Shown here: one piece after another, positions 1-5,087 of the stretch
Position numbering within the stretch: position 1 is the stretch's first letter
Layout of the letters: each line of letters opens with the position of its first letter
Origin: Megasphaera sp. UBA5897
GTDB lineage: Bacteria; Bacillota; Negativicutes; Veillonellales; Megasphaeraceae
Length of the DNA: 5,088 nt
Direction of reading: 5' to 3'
NCBI GenBank assembly: GCA_002431345.1
Contig: DJEN01000019.1
Span: 1 to 5,088, forward strand
Made by a program: the position numbers and the translations under genes
Notes under the pieces: generated by a model
What the model was told of the DNA's origin: nothing
The model's input: the letters and a program-made list of their open reading frames with translations, nothing else
Database searches by the model: none

Positions 1-632
1 ACTGCCTTTTTCACAGCTTCATATTCACGGACAGGCTTTCCCTTTTGCCAAGCTATTTGTTCCATCTTTGAGCACCAATCCAACATTGTTTTTATACTTG
101 ATTCATCGCTTAAACAATCAATATATCCGGCACTTCGGTCAAGTTTAATGCGGATAGCAACATCATACTGTTTTTTTCTCTTTTGCGCCCACACTCTGGC
201 AGCACTTTGATAACTAATAACAGGCAATACAGATTGGGGATCATATACTAGTTTTTCTGCTAAGTGACAAATATCCCTAGGCGTAGTTGTCGTCTGTGCA
301 CTAGCCCTGCGTTTTTCTCTCGACCAAGAGTATACTGTTCCATTTATATCTGCTGTCATGCATACTTGCGGCCAATTATATTGGGGCACATAGGCTCCAT
401 CTCCCTGTGGCATATATACAGTACGCACTTCATCCATAGAAAATTGCCGTGGGTTTACTTCGGTTATAGGAATGCCTGATAAAAAGCCACTAATGCCAAT
501 AGAAATAGCTTCTAAAATAGAGGTTTTACCCTTCCCATTTTCTCCAATAATTAAATTAAATCCTTTTTTGAAAGATAATTGACATGTTTCAATTCCTTTA
601 AAATTTTCTATGGTTACTGTTTTTATGTACAC
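1..632 (-). CDS. AAA/SMC-like P-loop ATPase, COG3950 / PtuA-like (N-terminal part)
   Basis: About 210 codons read without a stop to the left edge, so the C-terminal half (ABC signature, Walker B) is missing. The start is a GTG at 632-630 with AAAGGGGG eight bases upstream; no ATG lies closer. Residues 1-12 (VYIKTVTIENFK) and the Walker A motif GENGKGKTS at 30-38 give the RecF/SMC-type ATPase head. Later segments, LPVISYQSAARVW (about 145-157) and GYIDCLSDESSIKTMLDW (about 178-195), resemble the conserved LPVIAYYGTxRLW and GYxDCLDPxSS segments that I recall for COG3950 ATPases, the group containing PtuA of Septu and some retron defence systems. A role in anti-phage defence is inference; DNA-end or nuclease-partner ATPases share this head. 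The gene follows the TPR gene on the same strand after 78 bases, with no clear terminator or promoter between. GC is about 39% by hand count and AGA, AGG, ATA and TTA codons are frequent, unlike its neighbours, which suggests transfer. Confidence 0.85.
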   Translation of the reverse strand, partial: MYIKTVTIENFKGIETCQLSFKKGFNLIIGENGKGKTSILEAISIGISGFLSGIPITEVNPRQFSMDEVRTVYMPQGDGAYVPQYNWPQVCMTADINGTVYSWSREKRRASAQTTTTPRDICHLAEKLVYDPQSVLPVISYQSAARVWAQKRKKQYDVAIRIKLDRSAGYIDCLSDESSIKTMLDWCSKMEQIAWQKGKPVREYEAVKKA

Positions 633-640
633 ACTATATA

Positions 641-648
641 CCCCCTTT
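641..648 (-). promoter_or_regulatory. Ribosome binding site of the PtuA-like ATPase
   Basis: AAAGGGGG lies eight bases before a GTG codon and fixes the start at 632. The first residues after it (VYIKTVTIENFKGI) are what is expected at the very N-terminus of an SMC-like ATPase, so the GTG start is well supported. Confidence 0.7.
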
Positions 649-710
649 CTTATTCAATATTCTGCATAGTCAACGGGTGGTGTTCCAATCCATATACATA
701 TCACAAGAGT

Positions 711-1637
711 TTACTCTTTCTTCTTCCGATGAACAATCAACGCCTTATCTGCCCACTCAAAAAAATACGGTTCGCAGTCATACACTTTTGAATTGTCAAG
801 ATAGTGTTCTATCAATTCACTGACTGTGCCAGGTCTATATCCCATGGGATTATACATATCGCTCAATGCATATTCGTTTTCCGTTTTTACAGCGTGCAAA
901 AATTTTTTTGTTCCCGGGCAGGTTTGTTTTAGTGTTTCCAGATACGATTTGGCTTTGTCCCATTCTCCGAGTTTAAAATATAAGAGTGCCAACGACAGAA
1001 GGTAGGACGGACTGTCTTTTTCTTCTGAGTTATGTTTGTACAGTTTCAAAGCTTTCATTTCACTGCCGCTTTGGGCATAGAGGGTTATCAGCATAAAACG
1101 AATGCCTTGATTGTCGTTTTTGTTTAAGCGCAGCATTTCTTCGCCGATTTGTATGGCTCTGTTGGTAACGCCGCATTCAATGAGGGCCATCATATAATGC
1201 TGCAGCAGCCGCATATACGGACGTGTTTCAAAAACCAGCCAAAAATCACCTTTGCTGCGGTTATAAATTTGCTGTTGTTTTAGCCATTCTCTTTCTTCTT
1301 GGATGAGTGTTGGCAACGCACTTATCAAATCCAGCGGGCTTTTGGCATCTACTTCGGCCTGCGCCAGTTTGACATCCATATTATCCGGTTCCAAGGCTGC
1401 TGCTTGTGCCAAATACTCTTTCTTTTTCCGTTTTGTCGCTGTATGCTCTGCCATATCCAAATAGTCATATACATCCATGGGAACTTTCTCATCCGTATTT
1501 TGGATGGCTTCATTATACTGCATAAAAAACTCATTCATCAGTTGCTGCAGTTCTTCCTCATCTTTTGGCCCCTGCGGTACTTTTTTTGCCAAAAACTGAT
1601 GAAATTCCCGAATTGCTTTTTCTGTCATGCGTGACAT
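711..1637 (-). CDS. Tetratricopeptide-repeat protein, ST7-like
   Basis: A 308-residue soluble protein with no signal peptide or membrane segment. A charged N-terminal part (1-60) is followed by helical repeats. TPR-like units are visible at about 70-95 (with ALEPDN), 139-172 (AIQIGEEMLRLNKND), 173-206 and 210-240 (LLYFKLGEWDKAKSYLETL). The stretch ETRPYMR...EEMLRLNKNDNQGIRFML is very close to what I know of bacterial ST7-like TPR proteins, whose consensus is RPYMRAR...YEEMLRLNPNDNQG. The function of that family is not established; a protein-binding scaffold is inference. The start is the ATG at 1637, because a longer frame begins at a GTG (1646) inside the Shine-Dalgarno sequence. It follows the sugar transferase gene after 114 bases and has its own extended -10 promoter, so it may be transcribed both alone and by read-through. 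The C-terminus ends in a basic tail, HRKKKE. Confidence 0.9.
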   Translation of the reverse strand: MSRMTEKAIREFHQFLAKKVPQGPKDEEELQQLMNEFFMQYNEAIQNTDEKVPMDVYDYLDMAEHTATKRKKKEYLAQAAALEPDNMDVKLAQAEVDAKSPLDLISALPTLIQEEREWLKQQQIYNRSKGDFWLVFETRPYMRLLQHYMMALIECGVTNRAIQIGEEMLRLNKNDNQGIRFMLITLYAQSGSEMKALKLYKHNSEEKDSPSYLLSLALLYFKLGEWDKAKSYLETLKQTCPGTKKFLHAVKTENEYALSDMYNPMGYRPGTVSELIEHYLDNSKVYDCEPYFFEWADKALIVHRKKKE

Positions 1638-1642
1638 TATGT

Positions 1643-1650
1643 TCACCTCT
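1643..1650 (-). promoter_or_regulatory. Ribosome binding site of the TPR gene
   Basis: AGAGGTGA lies five bases before the ATG at 1637. The GTG of the longer frame (1646-1644) is part of this same element, so it cannot be the start. A second ATG at 1628 is 14 bases away, which is too far. Confidence 0.75.
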
Positions 1651-1712
1651 ATATTACGCCGCTCTCACGATACATATATTTTCATTTTATTACTTCACCA
1701 AGTCAATGCCTA

Positions 1713-1725
1713 GAATCACTGATTC
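1713..1725 (-). repeat. Small inverted repeat at the predicted TPR transcript 5' end
   Basis: GAATC AGT GATTC is a perfect 5-bp inverted repeat with a 3-base loop, beginning about two bases after the predicted start of the TPR mRNA. It could be a weak 5' hairpin or a short operator. There is no T-tract after it, so it is not a terminator. Confidence 0.3.
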
Positions 1726-1733
1726 CACTTGTT

Positions 1734-1744
1734 ATTATACCATA
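1734..1744 (-). promoter_or_regulatory. Extended -10 promoter for the TPR gene
   Basis: TATGGTATAAT is a perfect TATAAT preceded by the TRTGN extension used by Gram-positive sigma-A promoters that lack a -35 box. The position expected for a -35 (1757-1762) reads GAGCGT, which is no match. Transcription would begin near 1727, giving a leader of about 90 bases. The element starts eight bases past the stop codon of the sugar transferase gene, so the TPR gene can be expressed independently. Confidence 0.6.
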
Positions 1745-1751
1745 GGCCGCT

Positions 1752-3200
1752 CTAATACGCTCCTTTTTTGCCCAAAACGACGCTGATAGTACGCCAAATC
1801 AGGACGATGTCAAACCAGACATTCCAGTTGCGTACATACCATGTATCCATTTGGACGCGTTCGTCGTACGTCGTATCACTGCGGCCGCTGGTCTGCCACA
1901 TGCCGGTAACGCCGGGACGGACCATATAGAAATCTTCGATGTATTTGCCATAGCGGGGAACTTCATCCTGTATAATCGGCCGGGGGCCTACGAGGCTCAT
2001 TTCGCCTTTGAGGACGTTGAAGAGCTGCGGCAGTTCATCCAGACTGGTTTTACGCAGGAACGCGCCGCTTTTGGTAATGCGCGGATCGTGTTTGAGTTTA
2101 AATTCTTTTTCCCATTCTTCCCTAGCTGCCGGGTCCCGTTCCAAAAGTTCTTTGAGCTTGACATCGGCATCGACACACATGCTGCGGAATTTATAGCAGT
2201 TAAATTCTTTGCCATGGCGGCCTACGCGGCGGTGTTTGAAAATGACAGGTCCCGGAGAGTCCTTGTATATCCACAAGGCAATACCGATAAGAAGCGGCGA
2301 AATGCAGACAAGTCCAATCACGGTGCTAACGATGTCAAACACGCGCTTAATGATGCGATTATATCGTACTGCCAGATTATTTTTGAAGCTAAAAGCGACA
2401 ACATGCCCATCAATCAAGCTTTTCATGTCAATCGTCGCCAACGGCAAAGTTCCCATATCCGGAATAAATGATATTTTCTTGACCAAGGGCTGCAGGCGAT
2501 ATACGATGTTTTGTACTTCATCCGTGTTCAGCCCCGGCGCAATGACCATGACATACTGCACGCCAGTTTTTTGAATGACTCGTTCCGCATCACGAAATCC
2601 ACCCAGCCACGGCATATAATCCAACACTTTCTGTTCCGGCCGATTGTCTTCCAAACAGCCAATAAAATCGTAGCCAAGTCCCGCATCCTGCTGGAGATAG
2701 TCTACAAGCAAAGCCGCTGTTTTTCCTGCCCCCATCACAAGAACAGGAACCTGCAAAGCCTGCATGTTTCCCAATACTTTTTTGACGATAAACCGCCCAA
2801 TGACTAACAAAATAAAGGCACTGATACCCAACAGCCCGACAAACAGCCGTGACGTAGACGCTGCCGTATGAACTACGTATATAACAAAAATCAGCGCAGC
2901 AATAGCATAGACGCTGACTTTACATATTTCAGACATGACTTGCCAAAACTGCATGCGCCGTGTATACAGCGAATGTATCTGCATGAAGCCAATATACACC
3001 ACAGGCACAATCACGTGAAAACTCAACCAGGAGAGATGAAACGGACTGGCAGATATGACGCCGTTGCGGATATGCAGAGAAAGCCATTCAGCCGCCAATA
3101 CAGCCACGTAATCTACAATGACGAGTACGCAAGGCAAAATCGTTGTACTGTATTTATTTTTTATAGAAATCGTTGAATCCGTACTCTCTTTTTTGGACAT
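1752..3200 (-). CDS. wbaP: WbaP-type undecaprenyl-phosphate sugar-1-phosphate transferase
   Basis: A 482-residue polytopic membrane enzyme that moves a sugar 1-phosphate (galactose or glucose in known members) from its UDP-sugar to undecaprenyl phosphate at the inner face of the membrane. This is the first step of capsule, O-antigen or exopolysaccharide repeat-unit assembly. Four hydrophobic segments lie at about 20-40, 57-75, 91-112 and 117-136. A Rossmann-like domain follows, with VLVMGAGKTAALL at 153-165. The catalytic domain (282-482) has a membrane helix at 286-312, KDSPGP at 313-318, KFRSM at 337-341, the catalytic Asp-Glu pair D388-E389 in KTSLDELPQL, VGPRP at 404-408 and RPGVTGMWQTSGR at 428-440. 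It ends in GAY like Salmonella WbaP, and the length matches WbaP (about 476). The ATG has AGAGGAGAG upstream. It sits behind tandem promoters and has no polysaccharide genes beside it in the window. The exact sugar cannot be read from the sequence. Confidence 0.95.
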   Translation of the reverse strand: MSKKESTDSTISIKNKYSTTILPCVLVIVDYVAVLAAEWLSLHIRNGVISASPFHLSWLSFHVIVPVVYIGFMQIHSLYTRRMQFWQVMSEICKVSVYAIAALIFVIYVVHTAASTSRLFVGLLGISAFILLVIGRFIVKKVLGNMQALQVPVLVMGAGKTAALLVDYLQQDAGLGYDFIGCLEDNRPEQKVLDYMPWLGGFRDAERVIQKTGVQYVMVIAPGLNTDEVQNIVYRLQPLVKKISFIPDMGTLPLATIDMKSLIDGHVVAFSFKNNLAVRYNRIIKRVFDIVSTVIGLVCISPLLIGIALWIYKDSPGPVIFKHRRVGRHGKEFNCYKFRSMCVDADVKLKELLERDPAAREEWEKEFKLKHDPRITKSGAFLRKTSLDELPQLFNVLKGEMSLVGPRPIIQDEVPRYGKYIEDFYMVRPGVTGMWQTSGRSDTTYDERVQMDTWYVRNWNVWFDIVLIWRTISVVLGKKGAY

Positions 3201-3242
3201 ATGTTGTCTCTCCTCTTTTATTTTGTCATCATTTGTTACATT

Positions 3243-3271
3243 ATTATACCGTACTCGAGAACCTTTGTCTA
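3243..3271 (-). promoter_or_regulatory. Proximal sigma-A promoter of wbaP (P2)
   Basis: TAGACA at 3271-3266 (one mismatch to TTGACA) and a perfect TATAAT at 3248-3243 are separated by exactly 17 bases. Transcription would start near 3236, leaving a short leader of about 36 bases that contains the ribosome binding site. Confidence 0.7.
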
Positions 3272-3273
3272 TG

Positions 3274-3301
3274 AACAGCTGCTGCAGGATGACCTGCTGT
3301 T
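3274..3301 (-). repeat. Bulged inverted repeat between the two wbaP promoters
   Basis: The arm CCTGCTGTT (3293-3301) pairs fully with AACAGC (3274-3279) plus AGG (3286-3288) around the loop ATGA; the six bases TGCTGC bulge out on one side. The element lies between the -10 of the distal promoter and the -35 of the proximal one. It could therefore be the 5' stem-loop of the distal transcript or an operator. It lacks a T-tract and is not a terminator. Confidence 0.45.
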
Positions 3302-3308
3302 AGGGGTA

Positions 3309-3337
3309 TATATATAGCCGTTGAAACCATCTATCAA
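3309..3337 (-). promoter_or_regulatory. Possible distal sigma-A promoter of wbaP (P1)
   Basis: TTGATA at 3337-3332 (one mismatch) and TATATA at 3314-3309 (one mismatch) are separated by 17 bases. The -10 lies in a TA repeat, so its register is uncertain. Transcription would start near 3302, directly before the bulged inverted repeat. Confidence 0.45.
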
Positions 3338-3376
3338 TTCACATTGCCTATTTTATTTCTTCATGGATTTCCATCG

Positions 3377-3390
3377 TTTTTTTTTTTTTT
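3377..3390. repeat. Homopolymer of 14 T (14 A on the minus strand)
   Basis: Fourteen consecutive T on the plus strand. It follows a 4-bp hairpin ATGG/CCAT (3363-3374) and its last two bases form the start of a possible plus-strand -35 box. It lies about 105 bases upstream of the proximal wbaP -35. Tracts of this length are prone to slippage in replication and to sequencing error. Confidence 0.8.
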
Positions 3391-3417
3391 GAATTTTTAT
3401 ACGTCATAATGTATGAT
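3389..3417 (+). promoter_or_regulatory. Possible plus-strand promoter facing the terminator
   Basis: TTGAAT (3389-3394) and TATGAT (3412-3417) are 17 bases apart, each one mismatch from consensus, with the T-tract directly upstream in the place of an UP element. No protein gene lies downstream on this strand. The region is AT-rich, so a chance match is possible. Confidence 0.3.
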
Positions 3418-3432
3418 AACCTTCAATCATAC
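3411..3432. promoter_or_regulatory. Palindrome GTATGAT-N8-ATCATAC, candidate operator
   Basis: A perfect 7-bp inverted repeat with an 8-base centre, 22 bases in all, which is the shape of a site for a dimeric helix-turn-helix regulator. It overlaps the -10 and predicted start of the possible plus-strand promoter. It is about 75 bases upstream of the distal wbaP -35. The regulator is not known, and a transcribed hairpin is the alternative. Confidence 0.45.
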
Positions 3433-3514
3433 GCTCACGCCAGGTACTTCTGTGAATGAGACACAAAAAAACAACCGCTGCATGGCATTCGCACCATTTC
3501 TGCGGTTGTTTTTT
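3424..3514 (+). ncRNA. Candidate small RNA ending at the bidirectional terminator
   Basis: The possible plus-strand promoter would start a transcript near 3424 that ends about 91 bases later at a 13-bp stem followed by a run of T. The 5' part (3424-3465) has no clear long structure and no convincing reading frame with a ribosome binding site. Promoter and terminator are both visible, but nothing identifies an RNA family, so this is a prediction from layout alone. Confidence 0.25.
3466..3514. terminator. Bidirectional intrinsic terminator of the ABC transporter operon
   Basis: AAAAAACAACCGC (3466-3478) pairs perfectly with GCGGTTGTTTTTT (3502-3514), giving a 13-bp stem. Inside is a smaller ATGG/CCAT stem, so the fold may be branched. 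Read leftwards it ends in seven T and lies 26 bases past the ATPase stop codon, where it would end the transporter mRNA. Read rightwards it also has a six-T tail. Confidence 0.9.
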
Positions 3515-3539
3515 GCTATTTTCGTATATCGGGTTGGTC

Positions 3540-4307
3540 TTAAAAACGCAGCATTGATTTTAAGAAGTTTTGCGTCCGTTCATTTTGCGGATGTTCAAAT
3601 ACTTGCTGCGGCGTACCTTCTTCTTGGATAATGCCGTCGGCCATGAAGATGACTCGGTCAGATACTTCTTTGGCAAAGGCCATTTCGTGCGTGACGATAA
3701 TCATGGTCATATCGGCATCTGCCAGCTGTTTGATGGTCCGCAGTACTTCGCCGGTCAATTCCGGATCGAGAGCAGAAGTCGGTTCATCAAAAAGCATGAT
3801 GTCCGGCTTCATCGCTAGGGCTCTGGCAATGGCAACACGCTGCTGCTGGCCGCCGGAAAGGCGTGATGGATATTCATCGCGTTTATCCCAAAGGCCGACT
3901 TTCTCCAGCAGTTCTTTGGCTGTCGGCATGATTTCGTCGGTTTTCATGCCTTTGACAATGCGCGGTGCTTCCAAAATATTATCCAGGACCGTCATATGAG
4001 GGAACAAGTTGAAATGCTGGAAGCACATGCCCATACGGCGGCAAATAACACGCACTTTAGCCGGCGACGCATAGACAGCCTTACCGCTGCCTGCAGGCTG
4101 ACTGGCCATGGTTTCGCCGCCAACGATAATCGAACCGCCGTCAATGGTTTCCAACTGGCAAAGACAGCGCAAAAACGTACTTTTGCCGCTGCCGGACGGG
4201 CCGATGATGGAAATGACTTCCCCTTCTTCTACATGCAGCGTAACATCTTTGAGTACTTCCAAGCTGCCGAATTTTTTTCTAATTTGATTCATTTCAATAA
4301 AGCTCAT
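3540..4307 (-). CDS. Polar amino-acid ABC transporter, ATP-binding subunit
   Basis: A 255-residue cytoplasmic ATPase that powers uptake of a polar amino acid through the permease encoded just upstream. All nucleotide-binding motifs are intact: Walker A GPSGSGKST (36-44), Q-loop Q97 in CFQHFNLFPHMTV, signature LSGGQQQR (150-157), Walker B MLFDEPTSALD (171-181) and switch histidine H207 in VTHEMAFA. FQHFNLFPHMTVLDN and EAP place it in the GlnQ/HisP/ArtP family, whose members are about 240-257 residues. The loop at 66-90 is of the longer HisP type. The ATG at 4307 is preceded by GGAGG (4322-4318), which begins right after the permease stop codon; the gap between the genes is 15 bases, so they are one operon. 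A strong terminator follows. The substrate cannot be told from the ATPase; glutamine, arginine, histidine or cystine are all possible. Confidence 0.95.
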   Translation of the reverse strand: MSFIEMNQIRKKFGSLEVLKDVTLHVEEGEVISIIGPSGSGKSTFLRCLCQLETIDGGSIIVGGETMASQPAGSGKAVYASPAKVRVICRRMGMCFQHFNLFPHMTVLDNILEAPRIVKGMKTDEIMPTAKELLEKVGLWDKRDEYPSRLSGGQQQRVAIARALAMKPDIMLFDEPTSALDPELTGEVLRTIKQLADADMTMIIVTHEMAFAKEVSDRVIFMADGIIQEEGTPQQVFEHPQNERTQNFLKSMLRF

Positions 4308-4322
4308 GGTCTGTCTTCCTCC

Positions 4323-4973
4323 TTATTCATCATATACGGCATAGCGTTTTTCCAAATAGCTGAATACCTTCGTCAAAATAAAGGTAAAGAAGAGATAGAA
4401 CACGGCTGCTACGATAAAGGCCGTCGTATCAAAATCACGCTGTACGATAGAACGGGTAATACGAAGAATATCATTCATCGCCAAGATGTAAACCAAAGAC
4501 GTATCTTTGAGCAAGTTGATCGTTTCGTTGGCAACCGGCGGCAGCACACGTTTGACAACCTGCGGCAGGATAATGCGGCGCATGGTCTGTACATAGGTCA
4601 TGCCAAGAACTTTGGCCCCTTCATACTGGCCGCGGTCGATAGATTGAATGCCGCCGCGGAAAATTTCTGCGAAATATGCGGCATAGTTGAGGACAAAAGC
4701 AATAATCGCTGCCGGAAAATCCGGTAATTTTAAGCCTTCAATGATAAAAGGCAAGCCGTAATAGATAAACAAAATCTGCAGCATGAGCGGCGTACCGCGC
4801 ATGATATAAATATAGGCTCCCATGCATTTGCGCAGTGGCATAATCTTGGAAATACGGCCTATTGACATGAGTATGCCCAAAGGCAGGCTCAATACGATCG
4901 TAATCAAAAATATTTTCAGTGTGATTTGCAGGCCTACGGCAACGGCAGGCACAATGTTTAATAAATACTCCAT
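4323..4973 (-). CDS. Polar amino-acid ABC transporter, permease subunit
   Basis: A 216-residue inner-membrane permease of the HisM/GlnP type, which forms the channel with the ATPase encoded next. Hydrophobic segments lie at about 8-38, 52-77, 86-107, 143-167 and 184-205, matching the five-helix plan of this family, whose members are mostly 215-225 residues. RGTPLMLQ (59-66) is the usual family signature. The cytoplasmic EAA loop that docks on the ATPase is QYEGAKVLG...RIILPQ (116-138). The ATG at 4973 has AGGAG five bases upstream. A longer in-frame reading from a TTG at 5078 is rejected, because it would run through a hairpin and a tandem repeat and add a hydrophilic tail foreign to the family. 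The usual partner, a solute-binding protein, is not in the window and probably lies to the right. Confidence 0.95.
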   Translation of the reverse strand: MEYLLNIVPAVAVGLQITLKIFLITIVLSLPLGILMSIGRISKIMPLRKCMGAYIYIMRGTPLMLQILFIYYGLPFIIEGLKLPDFPAAIIAFVLNYAAYFAEIFRGGIQSIDRGQYEGAKVLGMTYVQTMRRIILPQVVKRVLPPVANETINLLKDTSLVYILAMNDILRITRSIVQRDFDTTAFIVAAVFYLFFTFILTKVFSYLEKRYAVYDE

Positions 4974-5017
4974 GATGACTCCTAACCTAATTTTTTTCGT
5001 ATCAAAAGACAGACAAA

Positions 5018-5048
5018 GGGGGCTGTCGCTCTCAAGCGATAAGCCCCT
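5018..5048 (-). terminator. Hairpin with T-rich tail in front of the permease gene
   Basis: On the minus strand AGGGGCT pairs with AGCCCC plus a following CT, and an inner stem TCGCT/AGCGA closes a TGAG loop. The bases after it, TTTGTCTGTCTTTTG, are T-rich but interrupted. This fits a leaky terminator or processing hairpin below an upstream gene, as is common between a solute-binding-protein gene and its permease. No promoter is visible between it and the permease, so the permease is probably expressed by read-through. Confidence 0.6.
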
Positions 5049-5066
5049 CTCACATGCAGTTTTCTC

Positions 5067-5087
5067 TTCAAACTTCAAACTTCAAAC
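5067..5087. repeat. Three tandem copies of heptamer TTCAAAC
   Basis: Three perfect head-to-tail copies of a 7-base unit run to one base from the right edge, so the array may continue. On the minus strand the unit reads GTTTGAA, and each frame meets a TGA stop or gives no plausible protein. It is therefore probably non-coding DNA between the unseen upstream gene and the hairpin. Confidence 0.75.

Noticed and set aside
264..479. 71-codon plus-strand frame inside the left-edge ATPase
   Set aside because: It is antisense to a gene with a clear Walker A motif and its product has no recognisable features.
651..673. TTGACT (673-668) as the -35 of a promoter for the left-edge ATPase
   Set aside because: No acceptable -10 box is found at 15-19 bases; the bases at a 17-base spacer read AGAAAG.
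1638..1646. GTG start three codons upstream for the TPR protein
   Set aside because: The GTG is inside the Shine-Dalgarno sequence AGAGGTGA that serves the ATG at 1637.
1678..1706. TTGACT (1706-1701) with GAAAAT as a second TPR promoter
   Set aside because: The -10 candidate is poor and the better TAAAAT is only 11 bases away; the extended -10 element further upstream is a much better match.
1851..2471. 206-codon open frame on the plus strand
   Set aside because: It lies fully antisense to the catalytic half of wbaP, has no ribosome binding site that I can see and no recognisable domain; it is a by-product of the codon use of the real gene.
3362..3409. 15-codon minus-strand frame with a run of lysine codons over the A tract
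   Set aside because: It is too short, has only a weakly placed GAAGG upstream, and its content is set by the homopolymer.
3413..3631. 72-codon plus-strand frame
   Set aside because: It runs through the strong terminator and into the antisense of the transporter ATPase, and has no ribosome binding site.
3996..4727. 243-codon open frame on the plus strand
   Set aside because: It spans the antisense of both transporter genes and their junction, and its translation shows no domain; the opposite strand has complete, conserved motifs.
4974..5078. N-terminal extension of the permease from a TTG at 5078
   Set aside because: It would code through the hairpin and the heptamer array and has no ribosome binding site, whereas the ATG at 4973 has AGGAG at the right distance.
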